From assembly GCF_030486595.1 (NCBI RefSeq), contig NZ_JAUJZH010000030.1:31068-95067 (forward strand): DNA of 64,000 nt. Direction: 5' to 3'. This DNA comes from Variovorax ginsengisoli. Lineage in GTDB: Bacteria > Pseudomonadota > Gammaproteobacteria > Burkholderiales > Burkholderiaceae_C. Position 1 is the stretch's first letter; each line of letters begins with the position of its first letter. Positions 1 to 8,150 of this stretch are shown here, piece after piece. The notes below the pieces were generated by a model. It did not search any database and had not been told where the DNA came from. It saw nothing but the letters and a program-made list of their open reading frames with translations. The position numbers and the translations under genes were made by a program.

Positions 1-401
1 AGCTCGATCGACGGGAAGCGTTCACAGATCAGACGTGCGAGTTCCTCCTCCGCACGGATGTGGCCGCCCATGACCCAGCCGCCTTCCAGCGCCTTGGATA
101 CGGCTTGGCACAGTACCGGGTTCGAGTGGCCGTAGAGCCCCGCCGTGTATTCACCGAGGAAGTCGACGTAGCAGCGTCCGTCGAGCGATGTCACCCGGCA
201 TCCCTGAGCCGCCGTGAGCGTGATCGGAAACGGCGCGCTGAACAGCACGCTGCGCGTGTTCCCGCCCGGCATCACCTCGCTCGCGGCGCGGTGCTGGGCG
301 AGGCTCTTCGGGTTCGCGGCCGTGTAGCGCGAACTGGCGTCGGCGATGGCCGAGGCGAGCGCCTCGGGCGGGATCTGCAGGGACTTCGAAGTGGTTGGCA
401 T
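1..401 (-). CDS. Class III aminotransferase / glutamate-1-semialdehyde aminomutase-like, N-terminal part
   Basis: The reverse strand encodes a protein that starts MPTTSKSLQIPPEAL at position 401 and runs off the window edge, so only about 133 residues are visible. The segments VMPGGNTRSVLFSAPFP and DGRCYVDFLGEYTAGLYGHS are typical of the N-terminal part of PLP-dependent class III aminotransferases, in particular the glutamate-1-semialdehyde aminomutase branch. The PLP lysine lies outside the window, so activity cannot be judged. It lies 13 bases downstream of the RpiR regulator on the same strand, so the two are probably co-transcribed. Its substrate is unknown; an amino acid or amino sugar role is only suggested by the RpiR neighbour. 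Confidence 0.8.
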   Translation of the reverse strand, partial: MPTTSKSLQIPPEALASAIADASSRYTAANPKSLAQHRAASEVMPGGNTRSVLFSAPFPITLTAAQGCRVTSLDGRCYVDFLGEYTAGLYGHSNPVLCQAVSKALEGGWVMGGHIRAEEELARLICERFPSIE

Positions 402-414
402 CGGACGGACAGGG

Positions 415-1314
415 TTAGCTGATTTCAATGTCGAGTGCCTTGTTGAAGGCCTCGCGCCGCTGGATCGTGAGCATGGCTTTCGGTCCGAGTCGCCGCGCAA
501 CCGCCATCAGGATGGCTTCGGCCGCGAAGAACTGGGCCAGCGCCGAGTCGAAGTAGTAGGGCTGGTCGACCGCGATGGTCGTACCCTCGTGCGGCGCCAG
601 TTCGATCGCCGAGCCGGCGTCCGTCAGCGAGAGCACCGACGTGCCCTCCGCCTTGATCAGTTCGACCGCCTTCACGACGGTGCGCGTATAGGGCCGGTAA
701 GAAATCGCGACCAGCAGATCCTCGTTCTTGATGCGCGCCAACTCCGAAGCAATGGGAAAGCCTGGGCCGCCCAGCACCGTGACCGATTCGCGCAGCGTAC
801 TCAGGAACGTGCCGAAGAACTGGCTGACGCTATAAGTGCCGCGCAGTCCCATGACGTAGACGTGCTTGGCCTTGATCAGTTGGGTGACGGCCTCGCCGAC
901 CTTCTTCTCATCGAGGCTGCTGGCTGCGGCCAGAATCTTCTGGCATTCATTCTGTGCGAGTTGCTGCAGCACGCTCGTGACGCTCGAAGTCCCCTGGTGC
1001 GCGACCAACTCGCTGACGCGGCTGCTGTAGAAGGGCTGCGTCGCCGATACGTGCCGACGGAACACATCCTGCAGCGGTGCGAAGCCGTTGAAGCCGAGCC
1101 GCTTGCCCAGGCGCGTGAGCGTCGACGGGTCGACTCCATTGTGCGCGGCAAGTTCGGAAATGCTCTGGACGGCCGCTGGCCCCGGCCGCGCCAGCATATC
1201 GACGAGTACGGCCAGCGTGCGCTCGCCCATGCGGTCGCGGCCGCGCGCATCGCGTTCGTTTTCCACCAAACGGCGCAGGTCATCAATAGAGGAGGGAGGG
1301 GGGGTAGTGGCCAT
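415..1314 (-). CDS. MurR/RpiR family transcriptional regulator (HTH + SIS domain)
   Basis: This 299-residue protein has the RpiR layout. An N-terminal HTH_6 domain (about residues 5-90, containing SISELAAHNGVDPSTLTRLGK) is followed by a sugar-isomerase (SIS) domain (about 120-260, with KHVYVMGLRGTYSVSQFF and LLVAISYRPYTRTVVKAVEL). RpiR proteins usually sense phosphorylated sugars or related metabolites through the SIS domain. It precedes the class III aminotransferase on the same strand and probably regulates it. Repeats of GCGCAAATT and a perfect TTGTGCGCACAA palindrome lie just upstream and could be its operator. The start at 1314 gives the full-length family size. Confidence 0.9.
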   Translation of the reverse strand: MATTPPPSSIDDLRRLVENERDARGRDRMGERTLAVLVDMLARPGPAAVQSISELAAHNGVDPSTLTRLGKRLGFNGFAPLQDVFRRHVSATQPFYSSRVSELVAHQGTSSVTSVLQQLAQNECQKILAAASSLDEKKVGEAVTQLIKAKHVYVMGLRGTYSVSQFFGTFLSTLRESVTVLGGPGFPIASELARIKNEDLLVAISYRPYTRTVVKAVELIKAEGTSVLSLTDAGSAIELAPHEGTTIAVDQPYYFDSALAQFFAAEAILMAVARRLGPKAMLTIQRREAFNKALDIEIS

Positions 1315-1330
1315 GTATCGGATGTGTTGG

Positions 1331-1383
1331 GCGCAAATTTATCAGTCATTTCATCTTCTGTGCGCAAATTCTTGTGCGCACAA
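1331..1383. promoter_or_regulatory. Putative RpiR operator: GCGCAAATT repeats and a 12-bp palindrome
   Basis: GCGCAAATT occurs at 1331-1339 and again at 1362-1370, exactly 31 bases apart (about three helical turns). It is followed by the perfect palindrome TTGTGCGCACAA at 1372-1383. All three lie 17-70 bases upstream of the RpiR start codon, where an autoregulatory operator would be expected. Binding is inferred. Confidence 0.5.
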
Positions 1384-2237
1384 ACCCTGAGGTTGACGAC
1401 GATGCGTCGGACCGGCGTGATCCGTCGATAGCGCCCCGCGCACCTCTGACACAGCGCTCTTGCGGGTGCGTCCAGCACCTTGATCCGCAGTCGATCGGCT
1501 TCGAGCCTTAAGCCTGGAATGGACTTGAATGCATCACATAGCTGCTCGCACGCGAGTTGTCCTTGCTGGCGTGAGAAGGTGCACGCACGATGTGGCCGCG
1601 CCGCGCCGAAGACCCTCAGCGAGCGTGGTGACGGCGCCGGCACACATGTCCACCCGCTCAGTGCACAGCGGCAGCCCGACCCTGGGCATCGGCGCCAGCG
1701 ACGCTCTCCGAGCCGATCACCCACTTTCCCAGCATGTTCGCGTTCAAGCTATTCGCCTTCGACGCTCCGGGGCGCATTCGCATCTGAAAACCTGAAAACT
1801 CCGAGTTGTGCCATTGTGCCGACACCGACGACGCTGGCCCATTCATTCGCTTCCGCAAGTGTCCATCTGTCCGCCTAACTCAAGCGGACACGAGCCTGCT
1901 ACAACGCCGACTCAGGATACAAGTGTGTTCGCTGGTTCCTTCGTTCGTTCAACACAATGAGCTGTTCATAGACATTTGCCCCATCGGCCGCTCTAAGGAT
2001 TGTTGCCTTTGGGTCTGCCGTCAGCAGACTGACTCCTGCAAGAGCGTCGAGTCGTGTGGTAACACTCGCGATGATTTCACGTGCGCTGTACGTCGTCGCC
2101 CAGCTTCGCCCGCGAACGGCCTGTTTCTCATTTGGAGCGCACCGGGGCATTGCAACGCGTGGATTTCCCCCTTGTCATCGACAAGGTGCCTGCTCGTGCG
2201 TTGGTCGAGGCGACACACGAACGATGGAAAAAGTAGG
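1384..2237. other. Gene-poor stretch of about 850 bases
   Basis: No frame here gives a recognisable protein. The reverse strand around 1440-1600 reads as a short protein-like stretch ending CDAFKSIPGLRLEADRLRIK and then PARALCQRC, which faintly recalls HypA-type proteins but is too short to call. A reverse open frame at 1899-2150 (83 codons) is not recognised. The stretch probably holds decayed sequence and the downstream edge of the LysR gene. Confidence 0.4.
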
Positions 2238-3116
2238 TCACGACGCTCGCCTATTGCGCTTGGCGATGGCTTGCGTAGGACGTGCCACCTTGCGAAGGCC
2301 CGCCAGCGCGGGATTGACAATCTTCGCGTCAGCGGAATCTGCATATGCAGCGTAGGCGGGATAAAGGAACTCAGGCATGTCTGGAACCCGTCGGAGCCGG
2401 CCGTTCTCGAGGTGATCGCGTACCACGTCGAGCCGAAAATAGCCGGTTCCACCTGCGCTGAGCAGGTACTCGCGGCCCAGCGGGCCGAGGCCGACTTTCA
2501 CAGCCGCATTGGAGAGTTCGGGAAACGCCAATCCGTGCTGGGTGGCAAAGTCCGGACCCCAGTCGACATAGACGTAGTCATCCAGCCGCGGAGCGCGCAG
2601 CCGCTTTGATGTCGTCACCATGACCAGCTTTTCCTCGAGCAGCAACTCGATCCGCAAATTCGGACGCTGCTGCGGCGCATAGACGATCGCGATGTCCAGC
2701 ACGCCGCTGGCGGTCTTGTCGAGCAGATCGTCCGGGAAGCCCACCTCGGTGCGTACGGCCAGATGCGGCGCCGCCGAGCGCATCCACAAAAGCCATTGGA
2801 GCAACAACGGATCCCAAAGGCTGATCTCGCAGCCCACCGTGAGGACTGCACGGCGGCCTGCAGGCACCGCGACCTGGTGACGGGCACGCTCCCAGACCTG
2901 CATGAGGCTGGTCGCATGCGGCAGGAACTGCTCACCCGCGACCGTCAGAACAGCACCCGCCTTGTTCCGAACGAAAAGAGGCCGGCCCAGCAGCTCCTCC
3001 AGCATCCGGATTCGTGCGCTTACAGCGGTCGGGGTGACGTGGAGCTGCTCGGCTGCGCGCAGAAAGCTGCGTGTCTGAACGATCCGAAGAAACGTCTGTG
3101 CCAGGGTGAGATCCAT
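2238..3116 (-). CDS. LysR family transcriptional regulator
   Basis: A 292-residue protein with an N-terminal winged HTH (about residues 1-60: MDLTLAQTFLRIVQTRSFLR and TPTAVSARIRMLEELLGRPL) and a LysR substrate-binding domain after it. The ATG at 3116 is preferred because the HTH begins directly there; an upstream in-frame ATG at 3149 would add 11 residues that are not part of the fold. No target gene is obvious: the neighbour upstream is a stress cluster on the other strand and the downstream region is empty. Its inducer is unknown. Confidence 0.9.
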   Translation of the reverse strand: MDLTLAQTFLRIVQTRSFLRAAEQLHVTPTAVSARIRMLEELLGRPLFVRNKAGAVLTVAGEQFLPHATSLMQVWERARHQVAVPAGRRAVLTVGCEISLWDPLLLQWLLWMRSAAPHLAVRTEVGFPDDLLDKTASGVLDIAIVYAPQQRPNLRIELLLEEKLVMVTTSKRLRAPRLDDYVYVDWGPDFATQHGLAFPELSNAAVKVGLGPLGREYLLSAGGTGYFRLDVVRDHLENGRLRRVPDMPEFLYPAYAAYADSADAKIVNPALAGLRKVARPTQAIAKRNRRAS

Positions 3117-3531
3117 GCTATCTCCCGAGTTGATGCGAAAGTATTGCATCGAACTGGCAATTAATGTCGTTTTACACGATGAAAGGAAGGGGGCAGGATG
3201 ATCTTAAGGCGGCCCGTTCGGCGTCGCGCAGGACGAAGGAGATGACAGTGGGCGAGGTGCTTGAAATTCCGGATGAACCACAGCGTCGAGACTGGGTCGT
3301 TTGGAACATTCCGACCCGATTGCTCCGTCGGATTGCGGGCTGGCAGCCGTGGCGGCTGGATGATCCATCCAGGCTATCTGACGATACTGTGCTCAAGCAT
3401 CAGTGCGGCGGCCACAGCCTGCTGGCGCCGCCCCGTCCTCTGTGTCTTCTGGCGGGCACACCATGCTGACCCCGCTGCTGACACGCCTCGCGGGGCCGTC
3501 CTTTCACGAAAAGATTCCGATTCGCGTGGGC
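3117..3531. other. Intergenic region between LysR and the stress cluster
   Basis: This stretch separates the divergent LysR gene and the DUF488 gene. Several forward open frames cross it, but none has a recognisable domain. An in-frame ATG at 3463 could extend DUF488 by 23 residues. It should hold the promoters of both flanking units, but no clear -35/-10 pair or FNR-type box was seen. Confidence 0.4.
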
Positions 3532-3921
3532 ATGCGACAGACCGTCACGCTCAAGCGCGCGAGGGAACGCGTCAGCGCCGATGACGGAATGCGTGTGCTG
3601 GTCGATCGTCTGTGGCCTCGCGGCGTGCCGCGGGAAGATCTCATCATCGATCTATGGCTCAGGGAGATCGCTCCGAGTGCGGGGCTGCGCAACTGGTATG
3701 CACATGACTTGAGGCGCAAAGACGAATTCGCGCTGCGGTATCGGGCCGAACTTGCGGGGCACGACGACCTCCTGCACTTGCTCGACGACCTGCGCAGGCG
3801 TGGGCGCCTCACGCTGCTCTGCGACGCCAAGGAACTCGCCCTCAGTCATGGGACTGTGCTGAGGGATGTGTTGATCGAAGGGCGCTTCTTGCGCCACCAC
3901 CTTGAAGGAAAGCGACCATGA
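3532..3921 (+). CDS. DUF488 family protein (YeaO-like)
   Basis: A small 129-residue soluble protein with the family hallmark LVDRLWPRGVPRE near residues 23-35, then WLREIAPSAGLRNWYAHD and a C-terminal LTLLCDAKELALSH segment. These are typical of DUF488/YeaO proteins, whose biochemical role is not established. The ATG at 3532 starts the conserved domain (MRQTVTLKRARE); 3463 is an alternative. Its stop codon overlaps the start of the CBS-BON gene (ATGA at 3918-3921), so the two are translationally coupled and belong to one stress operon. Confidence 0.85.
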   Translation: MRQTVTLKRARERVSADDGMRVLVDRLWPRGVPREDLIIDLWLREIAPSAGLRNWYAHDLRRKDEFALRYRAELAGHDDLLHLLDDLRRRGRLTLLCDAKELALSHGTVLRDVLIEGRFLRHHLEGKRP

Positions 3922-4622
3922 AGGCCAGCGACATCATGACCACCCCCGTCATCACCGTGAATCCGGACACGCCCTTGCATGACGTGGTCGAGCTACTGCT
4001 GGCGCACCGCATCAGCGGCGTCCTGGTGATGGAGGACGACAAGGTGGTCGGCGTGATCGGGGACGGCGACCTCCTGCATCGGCACGAGATCGGGACCGAT
4101 CGATGGGCAGAATACCGAACGTGGTGGCAACGGCTCACCCGCCTGGATCCGGGTCCCGTTGCGTACGTCAAGGCCAACGGCGCGCATGCCGGAGATGTCA
4201 TGAGCACGGATGTCGTGAGCGTAGACGTCGACACGCCGATCGCACAGATCGCGGTCATCTTCGAGGCGCGGCATATTCGACGCATTCCGGTGCTGAAGGA
4301 CGGCCAGTTGCAGGGGTTGGTGACGCGGGCGGACCTGATGCGCGCGTTGGCGGCCAGCGACAGCTTTGCGATGCGCTCGGCGGATCCGGACGTCGATGAT
4401 GAAGCAATCCTCAAGCGCCTGATGTCGGAGCTGAATTCCCACTCTTGGTGGTCCGACTCCTGGTCGAGTGTCTTCGTCAACAAGGGCATCGTCAGCTACG
4501 TGGGCGTGGTGCAACGTGTGGCAGACAAGGAGGCCGCGCGCATCGCCGCCGAGAACATTCCGGGTGTTTGCGCCGTGGAGGATCGTCGGACGCTCTATGG
4601 AGAAGGTCAGGCCATGTTCTAG
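3918..4622 (+). CDS. CBS-CBS-BON domain protein
   Basis: A 234-residue protein beginning MKASDIMTTPVITVNPDTP. Two CBS domains (about residues 1-60 and 92-150; VMSTDVVSVDVDTPIAQIAV starts the second) are followed by a C-terminal BON-like domain (about 160-230: DEAILKRLMSELNSHSWW then VVQRVADKEAARIAAENIPG). CBS pairs usually bind adenine nucleotides and act as energy sensors, while BON domains are thought to bind lipid or membrane surfaces. The combination is common in proteobacterial stress clusters. It overlaps DUF488 by four bases and is followed 43 bases later by a universal stress protein. Confidence 0.9.
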   Translation: MKASDIMTTPVITVNPDTPLHDVVELLLAHRISGVLVMEDDKVVGVIGDGDLLHRHEIGTDRWAEYRTWWQRLTRLDPGPVAYVKANGAHAGDVMSTDVVSVDVDTPIAQIAVIFEARHIRRIPVLKDGQLQGLVTRADLMRALAASDSFAMRSADPDVDDEAILKRLMSELNSHSWWSDSWSSVFVNKGIVSYVGVVQRVADKEAARIAAENIPGVCAVEDRRTLYGEGQAMF

Positions 4623-4665
4623 GCACCCGCACCCAAGGTTCACTGGTACTGCAAGGAGAGATGAA

Positions 4666-5109
4666 ATGTTTGAACATATCTTGATTCCCACGGACGGCAG
4701 CAGTTTCTGTGACAAGGCCATGGAGCGGGCGATCGGGCTCGCTGCAGACAATCATGCCGAACCTGTCGCACTCAGCGTGGTGCCGCGATACGCCATGAAC
4801 TATTTCGATGGTGTCGTACCTTTCTCCCCCGAGGAGATCGCCAATGCAGAAGCCGGCACCGTGAATGCTGCGCAGGACAAGCTTCAGGTGGCCGTTGCGC
4901 GCGCCGAGGCACGCGGCGTGACGCTGAAGACGGCCGTCAGCGTGGCTGACGGAGTGGCGGACGCGATCATCGCTGCAGCAGCCGAACACGGCAGCGACCT
5001 CATCGTGATGGCGTCCCACGGCAGATCGGGCTTTGCCAAGTTGTTGACAGGCAGCGACACCGATCAGGTCCTGGCGCACTCGAAGGTGCCGGTTCTGGTC
5101 ATACGCTGA
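4666..5109 (+). CDS. Universal stress protein, UspA family (single domain)
   Basis: A 147-residue protein starting MFEHILIPTDGSSFCDKAME and ending with the ATP-binding motif HGRSGFAKLLTGSDTDQVL (G-x2-G-x9-G-S type) and the terminal strand VPVLVIR. It therefore probably belongs to the ATP-binding UspA class. The ATG at 4666 was chosen over one at 4661 because it is in the coding frame and is preceded by AAGGAGAG at a good distance. It sits in the DUF488/CBS-BON/UspA/nitronate monooxygenase cluster. Confidence 0.93.
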   Translation: MFEHILIPTDGSSFCDKAMERAIGLAADNHAEPVALSVVPRYAMNYFDGVVPFSPEEIANAEAGTVNAAQDKLQVAVARAEARGVTLKTAVSVADGVADAIIAAAAEHGSDLIVMASHGRSGFAKLLTGSDTDQVLAHSKVPVLVIR

Positions 5110-5120
5110 AGGGTGCGCCG

Positions 5121-6662
5121 ATGAAGGCCGACGCGGAGTTCGTCGCCACAGGGGCGCTGGAGTCGGGTTCTCTCCATCGACCTGTGTGTGACCTCCTCGG
5201 GTGTCGCTACCCGCTGGTGCTCGCGGGAATGGGCGGCGTTGCGCGTTCGGAACTCGTGAGTGCGGTGAGTCTTGCGGGTGGATTCGGCCTCCTGGGCATG
5301 GTGCGCGAGACGCCGGCCTTCATCCGTGACGAGGTTCAAAAAGTCCGCGCCTCGACGACTGCCCGGTTTGGGGTCAGCATCATCCCCGCGGCCACTGATC
5401 CAAACCTGCTTGAACGGCAGGTGGCCACCTGTATCGAACTGGCTGTGCCGGTGGTCTGCCTCTTCTGGGATCTGTCGTTTGCAACCATCGAGCGCCTGAG
5501 GTCGGCGAATATCCTGGTCGTGTGCCAGGTGGGTTGCGCCGACGAGGCGAGGCTGGCGCAACAGGCGGGTGCTCAGATCGTTGTAGCGCAAGGGATTGAG
5601 GCCGGTGGGCATGTACGGGGCCGCTTGCCGCTAGTCGAATTGCTTCCCCGGGTCCTGGAGGCGGTCGGTGTTCCGGTTCTGGCTGCGGGGGGCCTGTCAG
5701 ACGGACAGGACGTGGCGAGCGTTCTGTCGCTGGGGGCCCAGGGCGCGCTGCTGGGGACTGCACTCCTCGCGACGAAGGAGTCTTTCGCGCACGATTTCCA
5801 CAAGCGGGCGATCGTTGAGGCCAAGGAAGAGGGGACCGTGTTGACGGACGCGTTCCACATCAACTGGCCACGCGGCGCCATGGTGCGCGTGTTGAAGAAC
5901 AGCGTGACCCGAGGCGAGCGCGGAAACCCTTTCTCGAGCGGCCGCGTGCCCATTGGCGCCGAGCCGGAGCGCCCGATCTATTTGTTCAGCACAGACTCTC
6001 CCTTGAGATCAACGACCGGCGATCTGGAAGCCATGGCGCTCTACGCGGGGGAAGGCGCCGCACGGATACGGAACGTGACCTCGGCCGTCGAGCGCCTTCG
6101 TGAGATCGCCCGGGATGCCGCCGAGGCGCTGCACGTGGCGGTCGACACTCCAGCCCCCGGTGTCGAGCTCTCGTCGCCTGTGTGCTACGCAAGCGAGTTG
6201 GACGGAGCGTACCTGGGCCAGGCGGAGCCGCAGGAGGTGGGGGAGGCGCTGAACGAACTCCTGGAAGCCGAACGCGCCGGCGCTCGGGTACTCATGGTGC
6301 TGGCGAAGGATGTGAAAGACGAGGCGCTGCGGCAGGCACTTCAATCGGCTCGGCGCGACGAGGTCAGATGGTGTGGCATGTTGATCAAGGCCATCCAGTT
6401 TCGGCGCGAAACACCGAGCACGCGGACTGGTGCCTTCTTCGGGAAGACCATGGCAATCGATGGCTTGGCAGCGCGCCTGGCGTTCCTCAACCGCGGCCAG
6501 GAGTGGGTTGCCAGACGGCTGCGACACCTGATCCCGCGCTTGCCCGAGAGCCTGCTTCAGGAAGAATTAAGCGAGATGCTCTCGTCGCACGAGCACAACA
6601 TCGCGGAAATGCAGAATCAATTGCTCGCCTTGTCGACCGAAGGGGATCGGAGTCGCACCTGA
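5121..6662 (+). CDS. Nitronate monooxygenase fused to a DUF6306-like C-terminal domain
   Basis: A 513-residue protein. Residues about 18-330 form an FMN-dependent nitronate monooxygenase (2-nitropropane dioxygenase) TIM barrel, with PLVLAGMGGVARSELV, the motif QGIEAGGHVRG carrying the likely catalytic H164, and the FMN phosphate loop AGGLSDGQDVASVLSLGAQG. Residues about 372-513 are helical (EALNELLEAERAGARVLMVL, RLAFLNRGQEWVARRL) and resemble DUF6306, a ferritin-like family. The fusion is about 150 residues longer than ordinary family members. It begins 12 bases after the UspA stop, so it is probably the last gene of the stress operon. The family oxidises alkyl nitronates; the natural substrate here is unknown. 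Confidence 0.85.
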   Translation: MKADAEFVATGALESGSLHRPVCDLLGCRYPLVLAGMGGVARSELVSAVSLAGGFGLLGMVRETPAFIRDEVQKVRASTTARFGVSIIPAATDPNLLERQVATCIELAVPVVCLFWDLSFATIERLRSANILVVCQVGCADEARLAQQAGAQIVVAQGIEAGGHVRGRLPLVELLPRVLEAVGVPVLAAGGLSDGQDVASVLSLGAQGALLGTALLATKESFAHDFHKRAIVEAKEEGTVLTDAFHINWPRGAMVRVLKNSVTRGERGNPFSSGRVPIGAEPERPIYLFSTDSPLRSTTGDLEAMALYAGEGAARIRNVTSAVERLREIARDAAEALHVAVDTPAPGVELSSPVCYASELDGAYLGQAEPQEVGEALNELLEAERAGARVLMVLAKDVKDEALRQALQSARRDEVRWCGMLIKAIQFRRETPSTRTGAFFGKTMAIDGLAARLAFLNRGQEWVARRLRHLIPRLPESLLQEELSEMLSSHEHNIAEMQNQLLALSTEGDRSRT

Positions 6663-6790
6663 TGTGTCGGGCCGCGGCTTTCAAGGCGCAGGTTCTGGCG
6701 GCAGCCGAATCTGGTGCCTCAGTCGCTGCGATTGTGCTGTCATTCGGGCTGAACGACACAGCGCGGGCCCACAGCGGGCAGCAAGCACGT
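6662..6790 (+). pseudogene. IS66-type TnpA (OrfA) remnant
   Basis: Directly after the nitronate monooxygenase stop, the frame from 6662 reads FKAQVLAAAESGASVAAIVL then SFGLND and QQARE. This matches the helix-turn-helix part of IS66 OrfA proteins, which normally read FKAQV, GASVA and GLN-NVVH-W at these places. The tryptophan-arginine part is degraded and no OrfB or transposase follows, so this is a short relic. Confidence 0.5.
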
Positions 6791-7205
6791 GAAGTTCCTC
6801 ACTCGCCCAGTTGTTGGAAGGCTCGTGCCAGAATGCCCCATGCTCTCCCCGGACACAGCCTCCTCGCCGCTGAATCGACAAGATCAGCCTCCGATACAAG
6901 ACGCCATCAAATACGGTCCCAAATCGTCGGATCAGAAACCCGAACCTGCCAACCGCTTCGGCGCGGCGGCCAGCATCATCGATGGTCTGGACCTTCGGCC
7001 GGTGCACCTGCGCCATCGTCGGCCGTGGTGGAGGCTCTGGTAGCCTCGTGGCTTGCCCTCGCTGGTGGAGTCGGCCGATTGAGGAGGAGATCTTCGACAG
7101 CGGGTTTGTCCCGAGCACTCTCTCGAGCAATTGGACTTCGTGTGGGATGGCTGGACCGATCGCTACGGGCTGCAACGCGCCTCCTTGCATACCTTCGAGA
7201 GGTTT
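6791..7205. other. Unassigned sequence between the IS66 relic and the EamA gene
   Basis: Open frames exist on both strands (the longest, about 169 codons, on the reverse strand across 6681-7190), but none has a recognisable domain. Given the IS66 relic on its left, it may be degraded mobile-element DNA. Confidence 0.35.
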
Positions 7206-8150
7206 TCACCGGATGAAGATTCGAAGCGCGCCCCTCCCGAGCAATACGGTTGCCAACGCCGCGACCACGAATCCGATGCCCGCCCATTGCCACGGCGTGA
7301 TTGTTTCGCCCAGCAGACCTATCCCGGCAACCAGACCAACCAGGGGCACGCCGAGGCTGAACGGAGCGACACGATTGGCGGGATGACGCTTGAATAGGCC
7401 AGTCCAAGTCGTGTAGGCCAGAATCGTCGCAATCCATCCCAGGTAGGCTGCCGAAACCCAGGCGCCTGACCCGGCATGCATCCATTGCCAGCGCGATGCA
7501 GGTGGGTCGAACAGAAGGCCCAACGCTATAAATGGCACGATCGGCACCAGGCTTGCCCAAACAACCAGCTGCAGCGCGTCATATGAGGGAAACGCGTGTT
7601 GCGCCTTGCGCGTGATGATGTTCAAAACGCCCCACATGGCAGCCGCGCAGAGATTCAATGTCAATCCGAGCAGCGTCACGTCGCCGGCGGCTTTACCGCC
7701 GAAGAAATTGAATGCAAAGCAAGCCAGACCGGCAGCCGCGAGCGCAAGACCCACGCGTAGCGATGAGCCGATTCGCTCATGTAGTAGCACCGCGCCGAGG
7801 ATCGTCGTGAAAAACAGCTGCGTCTGCATCAGCACTGAGGCTAACGCCGCCGTCATCCCGGATTCAAGCGCGACGAACAGAAGGCCGAACTGCCCGACAC
7901 CCTGAACAAATCCATAGCAGATCAGCCAGCTCACCGGCAACTGCGGGCGCTTGATGAAAAGTACCAGGGGGAGCGCCGCGAAAACGTATCGGATCGCGCC
8001 GAGTTGGAACGGCGTGAAGTCGTGCAGGGCCACCTTCATCGCGACAAAGTTCATCCCCCAGATCACGACCACGCATAGTGCTGCGAACAGGTCACCGCCC
8101 GTAATTGGAGCGGAGGATGCTGGGGCGCCAAGGGAAATGGATGCCTTCAT
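7206..8150 (-). CDS. EamA/DMT family transporter
   Basis: A 314-residue integral membrane protein with about ten hydrophobic segments, for example LFAALCVVVIWGMNFVAMKV near the N-terminus and a second EamA repeat from about residue 165 (TLNLCAAAMWGVLNIITRK). The WGMNFVAMK and FTPFQLGAIRYVFAALPLVL elements are typical of drug/metabolite exporters of the EamA family. The ATG at 8150 overlaps the stop of the CobW-like gene (8147-8150), which supports this start over upstream ATGs inside that gene. The substrate is unknown; the operon context (amidohydrolase, metallochaperone-like GTPase, TctC protein) suggests a small organic metabolite. Confidence 0.9.
   Translation of the reverse strand: MKASISLGAPASSAPITGGDLFAALCVVVIWGMNFVAMKVALHDFTPFQLGAIRYVFAALPLVLFIKRPQLPVSWLICYGFVQGVGQFGLLFVALESGMTAALASVLMQTQLFFTTILGAVLLHERIGSSLRVGLALAAAGLACFAFNFFGGKAAGDVTLLGLTLNLCAAAMWGVLNIITRKAQHAFPSYDALQLVVWASLVPIVPFIALGLLFDPPASRWQWMHAGSGAWVSAAYLGWIATILAYTTWTGLFKRHPANRVAPFSLGVPLVGLVAGIGLLGETITPWQWAGIGFVVAALATVLLGRGALRIFIR

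Noticed and set aside
1440..1600. Possible HypA-like fragment on the reverse strand
   Set aside because: Only a short stretch (LRIKVLDAPARALCQRC) resembles HypA; the metal-binding N-terminus and second zinc pair are missing.
1899..2150. Reverse open frame of 83 codons
   Set aside because: No ribosome-binding site or known domain could be seen.
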